Shown here piece by piece: positions 32,007-40,488 of a stretch of 64,000 nt of DNA. The DNA comes from Pedobacter frigiditerrae (GTDB lineage Bacteria > Bacteroidota > Bacteroidia > Sphingobacteriales > Sphingobacteriaceae). The stretch covers positions 310,001 to 374,000 of the forward strand of contig NZ_SJSK01000005.1 in the NCBI RefSeq assembly GCF_004331645.1. The letters are read 5' to 3'. Made by a program: the position numbers and the translations under genes. The notes under the pieces are model-generated. The model worked only from the letters and a program-made list of their open reading frames with translations, made no database searches and was not told the DNA's origin. Within the stretch, counting starts at the first letter, position 1; every line of letters begins with the position of its first letter.

Positions 32007-34568
32007 TTACTGCTTTTTTAACCAAGTACTCACTTCACCACCTGTTTGGCTCGCATCAGCATAGGGAACCAAAATAATATTCTCGGTTTTGCCACCCGCT
32101 TGTGCTTTAACCTGATAAGCTTGCGTACCTACCCATTTAGCAGGCAATACGCCTGGTGCATTCTCTAATTGAACCCTATTTGCCTGCACAGTAAATACTT
32201 CTGGTAAAGTGGGATTTAATTTTTTATCAAAAACCAGCACCTGTGGTCCGCGTTGGAAAGCGATTGAACCAGGGTAACTTACCCCGCCATTTAATACAGT
32301 TAGCGGCAGCGTAAAGTTGACCGCGATCCTATCGCCTTTAGACCATACACGGCTTATAGAGATTGTTTCTTTATTTGTTACATCCTGTGCTTTACCATTT
32401 ACCGAAATGCTAAAACTACCTGCCCAATATGGCTTACGCAACAACACTTCAAATTTGCTGCTTGAAGATGGATTTACTTCAATGGTTGCATTTCCAGCTT
32501 CTGGGAAAGTGGTTTTTGTGATAAACTCTACAGATGTCTTGTCGCTCAATACGGTTTTGTATACGCCAGGTTGATAAAATAAAATTGACGGGACGTCGTT
32601 GGCTTTACCATTCGCAAAAAGTGGAATCATGGCTATGCCACGAGGTACGCTAGACATACAGCAGGTAATTACTGTTCTGTATGGCTTAACTCCCATTAGT
32701 GGCGTGTAATAGCTTACTCCCCCAGTTTGTGGATTCTCGGCACCGGTTAAATGATTGTATACTGCCCGTTCCAGTTCATCTACATATTCCATTTTGCCAA
32801 ATAGGTTTAATAGCTGCATGTTTAATTGCACCCAAGTTGTGGTTACGCAACCTTCACCCATGTTATCTTTTGCTGTTGCAGGTAATAGATGGTCGTCATG
32901 AAAATGCTCAAACGAACTTGTTGTGCCAGTTATATACATGCGATTTTGGGTGATATCTTTCCATGCCGCCAAAACAGGGTTGAGGAATTTTTTATCATCC
33001 GTTACTCGGTATAGCTTCACTAATCCAACCAGGTTTGACATCATTTCATACGCTTTCGCGTTGGCTGTTTTATCAACTCTCCCTATAGAATCTAGCGTCG
33101 AAATTATACGTGGCCCATCTTTGCCATTATAGCTTTCGGTAATGTAATAACAGAAATCCAGGTATTCTTTTTTACCGCTAAAACGGTACAGGTCTGTCAT
33201 CGGATCAATTACACTTGTAGCAGCCATGCCTACGTGTGCACCTGCTTTAATGATATCTAGTTGCCCTTGCTTGGTTCCGAAACGGTTGTAAAGCAAATTT
33301 CCAATTTTTTCTGATGCAACCAGAGCAGGCTTATATCCCGACATTTCGTAATAACTCAACAAGCCTACCAAATCGTATTTATGCGACCACACATCCCAAC
33401 TTGTCCACTGGCTTGCCGAATCATAAGTACCTAAATACCCATCGTTCAATTGTGCTGCAATTAATTGCTGAGCTGTGCGGTCTATTTGTATTTTAAGGGC
33501 TGCATCCTTAGTGTTTAAATACGTATTGCAGGCTGCTTCTAAAAATTTACCAACATGTTCGCCAATCCACGGATGTGCTCCTGGCTTATTAATGAACCCA
33601 GCAAGCAAGCCTGCCTCATCCACTTTGTATAAACGTTGTTCTTTGTTGGCCTTAAGTCTTTCGCCCAGCCAGCCTTGTATGTTTTGTTCTGCAAGTTTTG
33701 CGTTACTGAAAATCTCTTTGGCTTTGTACGCTACCAAGGGATGCACCGGCCTGTAAGTAATATCAGTATAACCATATTCATCATTCCAATTGGTTTTATA
33801 AGTATATATGGGAATGGATAATGAATACTGAATTTTCAGAAATGACGAGGTCGACTGATATGGGAATTTAAATGTATTGTCGCCAGTTTTTAAGCTGATT
33901 GTTTTTTTTACAGATTTAAGTTTCTTCTGATTAAGGTCGTAAAAGTCTGCAGTGAGTTCAGCATTTACTGTTCTATCTGCCTTATTTTTTATGGTGCATA
34001 TATATACGGCATTTTTACCGTTTACTTTTTGCTTATTGGTTACTCCTTCTGCAAGGGAACGCATTAAAAATATTTGCTCAGGCGTAGCTGCCAAAATAGC
34101 TGGATTACCTTCTATAGCGCACACATCTCCCCAATGCCTGATGCGAATGGCGATGGTATTCTCTTTATCCCAAAGAATGTCCCCATAATTTAAGATATAA
34201 TTTCGCTTGATATCGCCAGAACCCGTTGTACCAACTAGTTTCCCATTAAGATAAGTATTGTCATCTTGCTTAATGCGCCCTAGAGATAGCATCAACGCAC
34301 CGCTTTTTTGCAGTTCACTCTTTAGGGATGATGGGATAATTACCGTTTTTTTTACCCATACAATACTACCGTTTGAAGCAAGATCAGCCTTCTCCCATTT
34401 TAGCTTGGTACTTTCAGTTGTTTTCCAGTCTAAAAATGCCTTATTCGGCTGCGCATTCGTCATGTCATCTTTCAATGAATAACTCCATTTACCATTTAAT
34501 GGCAGTTGTGCTACTGAAACCACTGAAATGAATAGTATAGCTATTAAAAGGCTTAATTTTATTTTCAT
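32007..34568 (-). CDS. GH127-like (DUF1680) beta-L-arabinofuranosidase-type enzyme, secreted
   Basis: The start at 34568 is chosen because it begins a signal peptide ('MKIKLSLLIAILFISVVSVAQ'); the longer frame starts at TTG. The 853-aa protein has an N-terminal sugar-binding-like sandwich (about 20-185), then the DUF1680 alpha/alpha barrel ('PWIGEHVGKFLEAACNTYLN', 'DGYLGTYD', 'YEMMSNLVGLVKLYRVTDDKKFL'). The zinc-site residues known for GH127, Glu-x-Cys and Cys-Cys, are visible as Glu572-Gly-Cys574 and Cys636-Cys637. Family members cut beta-L-arabinofuranosides; related GH146 enzymes act similarly. Its neighbours suggest a furanose substrate, but ribose or arabinose cannot be told apart here. 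It is 68 bp from the permease gene. Confidence 0.87.
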   Translation of the reverse strand: MKIKLSLLIAILFISVVSVAQLPLNGKWSYSLKDDMTNAQPNKAFLDWKTTESTKLKWEKADLASNGSIVWVKKTVIIPSSLKSELQKSGALMLSLGRIKQDDNTYLNGKLVGTTGSGDIKRNYILNYGDILWDKENTIAIRIRHWGDVCAIEGNPAILAATPEQIFLMRSLAEGVTNKQKVNGKNAVYICTIKNKADRTVNAELTADFYDLNQKKLKSVKKTISLKTGDNTFKFPYQSTSSFLKIQYSLSIPIYTYKTNWNDEYGYTDITYRPVHPLVAYKAKEIFSNAKLAEQNIQGWLGERLKANKEQRLYKVDEAGLLAGFINKPGAHPWIGEHVGKFLEAACNTYLNTKDAALKIQIDRTAQQLIAAQLNDGYLGTYDSASQWTSWDVWSHKYDLVGLLSYYEMSGYKPALVASEKIGNLLYNRFGTKQGQLDIIKAGAHVGMAATSVIDPMTDLYRFSGKKEYLDFCYYITESYNGKDGPRIISTLDSIGRVDKTANAKAYEMMSNLVGLVKLYRVTDDKKFLNPVLAAWKDITQNRMYITGTTSSFEHFHDDHLLPATAKDNMGEGCVTTTWVQLNMQLLNLFGKMEYVDELERAVYNHLTGAENPQTGGVSYYTPLMGVKPYRTVITCCMSSVPRGIAMIPLFANGKANDVPSILFYQPGVYKTVLSDKTSVEFITKTTFPEAGNATIEVNPSSSSKFEVLLRKPYWAGSFSISVNGKAQDVTNKETISISRVWSKGDRIAVNFTLPLTVLNGGVSYPGSIAFQRGPQVLVFDKKLNPTLPEVFTVQANRVQLENAPGVLPAKWVGTQAYQVKAQAGGKTENIILVPYADASQTGGEVSTWLKKQ

Positions 34569-34635
34569 GATATTATTTTTATTGTAGAACCAAGGATCAG
34601 ATTTCTCCAACCCTCATGATAATTTTATTTTTAAT

Positions 34636-35637
34636 TTAAGAACCGGAAAATATCAGCAGTGCCAACCCAAGAATAAAGAACAGAAACATGGCACTGACAA
34701 GTATATTTGTTCCCTTAGGGGCATTTTTAAACTCTTTCCAAACAAACACACCCCAAAGAGCGGCAATCAAAGTGGCACCTTGCCCCAATCCATAAGAAAT
34801 GGCAGGGCCCGCCTTACCCGCAGCGATAAGATTTAGAGAGTTTCCCATACCCCATATCATTCCCCCAAAAACACCAGTTAAATGAGTCTTGAAATTTCCA
34901 TTAAAATAGGCTTTGTAACTAGTAGGTTCGCCAACAAATGGTTTTTTAATGAGTATGGTATTGAATACAAAGTTGCTTAAAAATATGCCGATGGAAAATA
35001 TGAACACCGCGGTATAAGGCGTCATCTTACCAACAGCAGGGGAAACGAAATTATCAAGATCCATTGAGCTGGCAATAAACCTGTAAAAGAACGACATCAA
35101 CACCCCAGCAATTAATGCCAGCAATATTCCCTTGCCTGAAACCTTTTGACTTGTTGTGCTTTTTTTCTTGTAGGCCGCTGCATTTATTAAAATGGCAACC
35201 ATGACAAGTGCTACGCCGGCAAAGAGCAGTACTGGATCCCCATTTTGTGCTGCAGAATAGTTAATGATCACTCCTAAAACCAGCGCTAGCCCAATTGCGA
35301 TGGGAAATGCGACAGCCATGCCTGCAATAGCGATAGAAGCAGAAAACAATATATTTGCTGCATTAAAAATTATCCCTCCCAAAAGCGCACTCAACAGACT
35401 AGAAAAACTAGCTTGGTTCAAGTCCGTTATAAATCCTCTTCCTTGTTCGCCAAAGCTACCCATAGTGAGTGCAGACACGATGGAAAAGAGCAAAATACCT
35501 ATCACATAGTCCCAGTAAAACAACTCGAAACGCCAGGTTTTTGCAGCGAGCTTTTGTGTATTTGCCCAAGACCCCCAACATAACATAGTTATAAAGCAGA
35601 ATAAAATGGCAGTAGCGTAAGATTGTATGATAAACAT
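34636..35637 (-). CDS. GRP-family (RbsU-like) sugar permease
   Basis: The 333-aa protein has about ten hydrophobic segments. It opens 'YATAILFCFITMLCWGSWANTQKLA', the W-G-S-x-x-N pattern of glucose/ribose porter (GRP) family permeases within the drug/metabolite superfamily, and later has 'GGMIWGMGNSLNLIAAGKAGPAISYGLGQGATLIAALWGVFVWKEF'. Family members import ribose or glucose. The ribokinase gene is 26 bp upstream on the same strand, which supports ribose or another pentose as cargo. GH127 and the ADP-ribosylglycohydrolase-like gene follow downstream in the same direction, giving a release, import and phosphorylation sequence. Confidence 0.86.
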   Translation of the reverse strand: MFIIQSYATAILFCFITMLCWGSWANTQKLAAKTWRFELFYWDYVIGILLFSIVSALTMGSFGEQGRGFITDLNQASFSSLLSALLGGIIFNAANILFSASIAIAGMAVAFPIAIGLALVLGVIINYSAAQNGDPVLLFAGVALVMVAILINAAAYKKKSTTSQKVSGKGILLALIAGVLMSFFYRFIASSMDLDNFVSPAVGKMTPYTAVFIFSIGIFLSNFVFNTILIKKPFVGEPTSYKAYFNGNFKTHLTGVFGGMIWGMGNSLNLIAAGKAGPAISYGLGQGATLIAALWGVFVWKEFKNAPKGTNILVSAMFLFFILGLALLIFSGS

Positions 35638-35663
35638 TATTTGGAATTAAAAGTTAAAAAAAA

Positions 35664-36590
35664 TTAAATATCGGCATGATGAACCTTTGAACTTATTTCA
35701 TTACGGTAAGGGGCAGAAGATTGTGCGCCCAAGCGAGTTACGGCAATGCCAGAAGCCTTGCATGCAAAAACTGTAGCATCTTCAATGCTCTTTCCTTCGG
35801 ATATTGCTACTGCCAATGCGCCATTAAATACATCACCAGCGGCCGTTGTATCTACAGGAATTACTTTCTCTGCAGCAATGTAAGTATAATTTGATTTGCT
35901 ATATACTAATGCACCAGCTTTTCCCAATGTAATAATTACATCTTTTACACCTTTTTCATGAAGAACTGCCGCAGCTAATTTAGCACCATCAACATCTGTA
36001 ACCGCTATTCCCGTTAATAGTTGTGCCTCGTTTTGGTTAGGCGTAATGATGCTGATATGCCTGTAAAGAGATTCAGGAAGTTTACAGGCTGGAGCTGGAT
36101 TTAGCACCACTTTCTTACCACTGGCCGCTGCAATTTCTGCGACGTAAGCCACGGTTTCTAGCGGGATTTCTAATTGCATAAGCACAATTTCAGCGTTCTT
36201 TATGACCGCATCACTTTGTTGAAGATCAGCAACACTTAATGATGCATTTGCACCAGAGGCAACCACGATGCAATTCTCGGCATTTTTATCAACTGTAATC
36301 AGTGCAACCCCAGAAGGATTTTTAGAATCAGACAATAGATGTGAAACATCTATACCTTCATCTTCAAAAAGTTGAACAGACTGTTTACCGAAAATATCGT
36401 TTCCTGTTTTACAAATAAAGGTTACCGAGCCACCAAGCCTAGCTGCTGCCACTGCCTGATTAGCGCCTTTCCCCCCTGGATTCATTAAAAACGTTCCGCC
36501 TAAAATGGTTTCTCCTGGGCTCGGCAGGTGATCTGCCTTAATTACCATGTCTGTATTAGAACTTCCTACAACTAGGATAGATGGTTTCAT
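35664..36590 (-). CDS. rbsK: Ribokinase
   Basis: The 308-aa protein matches ribokinase throughout: 'VVGSSNTDMVIKADHLPSPGET' keeps Asn12 and Asp14, equivalent to the ribose-binding Asn14 and Asp16 of the E. coli enzyme. It also has 'NPGGKGANQAVAAARLGG', 'LMQLEIPLETV' (conserved Glu), 'LNPAPACKLPE', 'ITPNQNEAQLLTG' and 'VDTTAAGDVFNGALAVA' with the catalytic Asp. It makes ribose-5-phosphate from ribose and ATP. It leads the minus-strand operon with the RbsU-like permease (26 bp gap), GH127 and the ADP-ribosylglycohydrolase-like gene. It differs from the kinase at 5411, which has lost the two ribose contacts. Confidence 0.93.
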   Translation of the reverse strand: MKPSILVVGSSNTDMVIKADHLPSPGETILGGTFLMNPGGKGANQAVAAARLGGSVTFICKTGNDIFGKQSVQLFEDEGIDVSHLLSDSKNPSGVALITVDKNAENCIVVASGANASLSVADLQQSDAVIKNAEIVLMQLEIPLETVAYVAEIAAASGKKVVLNPAPACKLPESLYRHISIITPNQNEAQLLTGIAVTDVDGAKLAAAVLHEKGVKDVIITLGKAGALVYSKSNYTYIAAEKVIPVDTTAAGDVFNGALAVAISEGKSIEDATVFACKASGIAVTRLGAQSSAPYRNEISSKVHHADI

Positions 36591-36776
36591 AGTAGAATTT
36601 ATATCTGGTTTAAATCGATTATAAAAATAATGAATAAAGCTAATTTATCTGCACACAATTAAGCATCAAAAAATAATTCCAAAAACTAATAAACAACTAA
36701 TTAACCACCAAAAATTATTAATTTTACTATAAATAATAAGAAAACCCGATTACAAAAATATAATTCCAAAATATTA

Positions 36777-38303
36777 ATGAGCAACATCGTTTCCCTAGCC
36801 ACCCTGATTAGCTCACTCTCAAAAAGTGAAAGACGATACCTTAAATTGTACGGCACCTTACATGCGGGAAGGAAAGATTATCTACAGCTACTTGAAGTGT
36901 TTTTGGTTGAAAAAGATATTGACCAAGTTAAGAAACGTTTTTCTTCCCATTGCCCAAATGCCTCATTCAATACGACAAGCTCGTATTTGTTCAAGGTTAT
37001 TTTGGATGCCATCATTCATTTACAGCACGATAAACAAATGCTTTTTAAGCTAACTTCTGAAATACTGACCGTAATGGTGTTGTTTGAGCGAGGTTTGTAT
37101 GTAGAGGCTTTTAAGAAAATCCAGAAAGTACAGGTCGAGGCGAAAAAGAATGAGTTTTATGCCATTCAAATTTGGGCTTCAATTATAGAGCTTACCTTTA
37201 TCAGCAACTTAGGCTTTCACACCGTCAATGAAACGGAGCTTGTTCAAAAGCAAATGAAGGTACAAACCTTATTAAAACATACCCAACAAATCTTTCAGCA
37301 CGCTTCACTATACCACTTGGCCCATCATAGATTATTATATAAGGGCAATGTAAGAACCGAAAGACAAAAAGAGGAATTGAATGATTTGTTGGTTTCAGAA
37401 CTTTCACTTATCTCAAAACCGATTGCTACCACCTTCGAGGGGAAAAAAAACCATTTCCTTTTTCAGGCCTATTTCTTAATGAGCATTGGCGACTATAAAG
37501 CGGCATTTAAAACTTTTGCAGAGTTAATATTAATTTTTGAGGCGGATGATAATATAAAGGAATCCTCGGTAATGGATTATTTAACTACCATAGAGGGTGT
37601 TTTGAATAGCTTGCATAGCATTAGACAATTTGATGCCATGCAGTTTTTCTTGGATAAGTTAACTTCACTAAACCATATTTCAGATTTCCAGTCGCTAAAC
37701 CGTAACCGAATAGTGTATATATACAAAACAGTAAGGTTATTGAATACAGGTAATGTCGATGAGGCAGAACGACTCAGCCTATCGCTAGATGACAAGCTAT
37801 TTAATAAGATTGATCTGCTTAACCCGGGAAAACAAGCCGAAGTTCACCTATACACCTCATTAATTCACCTCATGAAGGAGAATATTGACCTTGCCCATAC
37901 CAATTTGAATAAAATCCTTTTGGGAGGCAGTATTTTTTATAGTTTACCGGTTTACCGAACTTCCCGATTGATTAATCTGCTTATCCATTACGAACTTGGA
38001 AACCATGATTACATCCAATATGAAATCAGATCCATCAAGAGAACCTTAACAGATAATGACAAGAAAGCCTATCTCCTAGAAAAAATCATTTTCAACTTTC
38101 TATTAGTGCAAATATCGCCTAAATCCATTAAGGAGCGCATTGCCATCTGGGATGCGATCAAGGAAAAATTCGATGAAATAGCAGACCATAAATATGAACT
38201 CCAGGTTTTAAACATCTTTGACTTTGCCACATGGATTGAAGCCAAAATATTCAAGAAGAAGCTATCTCACCTATTTAACGAAAAGACAGCTAATCGATCT
38301 TAA
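36777..38303 (+). CDS. Uncharacterised 508-aa helical (TPR-like) cytosolic protein
   Basis: I do not recognise this protein. It has no signal peptide or membrane span. It appears almost wholly alpha-helical, with repeated leucine-rich pairs of helices ('GDYKAAFKTFAELILIFEADD', 'NTGNVDEAERLSLSLDDKLF', 'MKENIDLAHTNLNKILLG') that look like TPR units. The N-terminus 'SLATLISSLSKSERRYLKLYGTLH' recalls a helical element that might bind a partner or nucleic acid, but no classic helix-turn-helix is clear. It is divergent from ribokinase across a 186-bp promoter region. That suggests a regulator or scaffold for that operon, though this is inferred from position only. Confidence 0.8.
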   Translation: MSNIVSLATLISSLSKSERRYLKLYGTLHAGRKDYLQLLEVFLVEKDIDQVKKRFSSHCPNASFNTTSSYLFKVILDAIIHLQHDKQMLFKLTSEILTVMVLFERGLYVEAFKKIQKVQVEAKKNEFYAIQIWASIIELTFISNLGFHTVNETELVQKQMKVQTLLKHTQQIFQHASLYHLAHHRLLYKGNVRTERQKEELNDLLVSELSLISKPIATTFEGKKNHFLFQAYFLMSIGDYKAAFKTFAELILIFEADDNIKESSVMDYLTTIEGVLNSLHSIRQFDAMQFFLDKLTSLNHISDFQSLNRNRIVYIYKTVRLLNTGNVDEAERLSLSLDDKLFNKIDLLNPGKQAEVHLYTSLIHLMKENIDLAHTNLNKILLGGSIFYSLPVYRTSRLINLLIHYELGNHDYIQYEIRSIKRTLTDNDKKAYLLEKIIFNFLLVQISPKSIKERIAIWDAIKEKFDEIADHKYELQVLNIFDFATWIEAKIFKKKLSHLFNEKTANRS

Positions 38304-38334
38304 ATATGCCAAGCCAGAAAATTCAAGAGTGTTG

Positions 38335-40431
38335 TTACTTACTTGGGCTACAAACAATATCTTCTTTTCCGCTCATTTTAAGGGTTAGCTTTTTCCAGTG
38401 AAGTGGCAAATTAGCTTTCTCTTGGTAAAGACCATCCTCGCCTATCTTCATTCCGGCAAACCCGAAAATAATGGTTTGTAACATACCACCATAACCTGTA
38501 CAAAATACCGTTACACTTTTACCTGGCTTTTCTGATATAAAACCAAATGGGGCCTTGCGATTTGGCTGATAGCCCTTTTGGTAAAGTTGATATGCTTTGC
38601 CAGCTTGCCCCATACGGGCATAAGAGGTTGCAAGCACGCTATAGCTCATTGATGGCCCATTTGGGTCAATTTTCGGCTCATAATACTGCAAATCTTTTAG
38701 TATTTGAGTTTTATCCGTGATCAAATCAAGTGGAAATGCCAGTAAATTTACATCTGCCTGTTTAATCCGTTGTCCGGTGTATTGGGAATTTTGCAGGGTA
38801 TATCCATCCTTATGCTTTAATATCACCATTCCTTTTGAAACGTTTTGCCAATCTGGATTTATCTGTTCATTTAACAATTTTGCACTTTCTATTGCGGCAT
38901 CCAACACCACTTTTACTGCTCCATTGGTAAATGCATCATCATCTACATCTTCATGGTATTCATCTGGGCCAACGACATTCTTGATGTGATAATTACCTTT
39001 TTCATCTTTACTAGCTCTTGAAACCCAAAACTCAGCAATCTCCCTGATTAAAGGAAAGCCCCTTTGCTGAAGCCATAATCTATCTTTGGTAACCTTATAA
39101 TAGTTCCAGGCAGAAATTGCAACATCAGCGGTTACGTGGTGCTCATTCATGTCTAATTTATAAGCAATCGGTGTACATTCATTTCCCTGCAAGTCAGACT
39201 CCCAAGGATACATGGCACCCTGATAACCAAATTGTGCGGCTCTTTTTTTTGCTTGACCTAAGGTGTTATACCTAAAATCTACCATAGAAGCAGCTAAGGA
39301 TGGCTGCATAACGAGCATAGGCGGGTACATCCAGAGTTCAGCATCCCAAAAAATATGTCCTCCCCATCCAGTCTCTGCTAAACCCGTGGGTGGGATACTT
39401 AACTCAAAACCTTTTGCAATAGATGCGTATAAAGAATAAAGTGCAAGTCGGGCATCAATTTGTGCTTCATCATCGCCCTCAATCTCTATGTCACTTTCCC
39501 ATAATTTTGCCCAGGCAGCCTTGTGATTTGCCATTAAATGTTTGTAGCCCAAATTATAATCGCGACTGCATATGCGAACAGCATCGTTATAGGGATCGCT
39601 TGTAAATTGTGAATGTGTAAAAGCGCTCAGCATACAGAATGAGTACTTTTCTCCTTTCTTGAGCTTCACCGAAAATGATAGCTGTTGCTTAAAGTTATTC
39701 AGCTTAACATAATTTAGCTGAGGCGTTTGCCCGTTAAAGAAAAATGTATTTGCTCCAGAAATGCAATCGTTACCTGTTTCTGTTGGGAAAGCAGCAGACA
39801 TTACCGGAATCTTTTCTTTTATGGTTGTACTTAAACTGTACAGGCCGTAATTAAGGTTGGTTTTGTAAACTCCCAGTGCCTTGCTACGATCGGGAACAGC
39901 AATTGCATTTAAAACTGTAAATTCAATATCTTCCAATGCTTTAAATTCATAAATAACCATTGTTGCCATTGGTAAGTTTCGCAGTGCAACCATTTGGGTT
40001 TTTACCTCAAGCTGGGTTCCATAAATGTAAGATGTTTCTAAAATAGCTTCCTTCAGCTTTAGGGTTTGTTTCCAATCTTTAACCTTTTCGCCAAACTGGA
40101 GTTCTTTCTTATCGCTAAAAACAATTTTAATATTAACAGGATTATAATTATTGATCAGCCTTACATAGTCTCCAAGTGGAGACCGATCATATAAGCCGTT
40201 TATAACTACGCGTTCTGCACCTAAACCGCTTTTCTGGCTTCTTAAACCCACAATACCATTACCTAAATAAGCGGGTGTATAATTAGTAGTATCTATAGCG
40301 TTAATTGTCCATAGATCTTTTTTAATTTGCTGTGAAATAGCATTATTTGCTAACAAAGCAAGCATAACAACAAACAGCATTACTTTGAAAAATAATAACC
40401 TATTAATTTGCGATAGGAATTGTATGAACAT
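38335..40431 (-). CDS. Secreted GH65-family glycosidase (kojibiose/trehalose-type hydrolase or phosphorylase)
   Basis: The 698-aa product has an N-terminal hydrophobic export segment (about 10-33, ending AISQ), a beta-supersandwich domain and an (alpha/alpha)6 barrel typical of GH65: 'GWGGHIFWDAELWMYPPMLVMQPSLA', 'GYQGAMYPWESDLQGNECTP', 'NEHHVTADVAISAWNYYKVTKD' and the catalytic-acid region 'VVGPDEYHEDVDDDAFTN' (Glu of D-E-Y). An exported GH65 is more likely a hydrolase than a phosphorylase, since periplasmic phosphate would be limiting. GH65 members act on alpha-linked glucose disaccharides such as kojibiose or trehalose. It is 57 bp downstream of the beta-mannosidase gene and is the last minus-strand gene of this region. 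Confidence 0.88.
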   Translation of the reverse strand: MFIQFLSQINRLLFFKVMLFVVMLALLANNAISQQIKKDLWTINAIDTTNYTPAYLGNGIVGLRSQKSGLGAERVVINGLYDRSPLGDYVRLINNYNPVNIKIVFSDKKELQFGEKVKDWKQTLKLKEAILETSYIYGTQLEVKTQMVALRNLPMATMVIYEFKALEDIEFTVLNAIAVPDRSKALGVYKTNLNYGLYSLSTTIKEKIPVMSAAFPTETGNDCISGANTFFFNGQTPQLNYVKLNNFKQQLSFSVKLKKGEKYSFCMLSAFTHSQFTSDPYNDAVRICSRDYNLGYKHLMANHKAAWAKLWESDIEIEGDDEAQIDARLALYSLYASIAKGFELSIPPTGLAETGWGGHIFWDAELWMYPPMLVMQPSLAASMVDFRYNTLGQAKKRAAQFGYQGAMYPWESDLQGNECTPIAYKLDMNEHHVTADVAISAWNYYKVTKDRLWLQQRGFPLIREIAEFWVSRASKDEKGNYHIKNVVGPDEYHEDVDDDAFTNGAVKVVLDAAIESAKLLNEQINPDWQNVSKGMVILKHKDGYTLQNSQYTGQRIKQADVNLLAFPLDLITDKTQILKDLQYYEPKIDPNGPSMSYSVLATSYARMGQAGKAYQLYQKGYQPNRKAPFGFISEKPGKSVTVFCTGYGGMLQTIIFGFAGMKIGEDGLYQEKANLPLHWKKLTLKMSGKEDIVCSPSK

Positions 40432-40488
40432 ATTGTGTATTTATATAAAATTAGAGATAAAACTTGTGATGTAATTTAGACACCTAAG

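Noticed and set aside
34569..34610. Upstream extensions of several reading frames (also at 21389-21478, 31954-32025 and 44549-44581)
   Set aside because: They open with TTG; the shorter starts are ATG, and three of the four begin clean signal peptides (the MFS gene is the exception).
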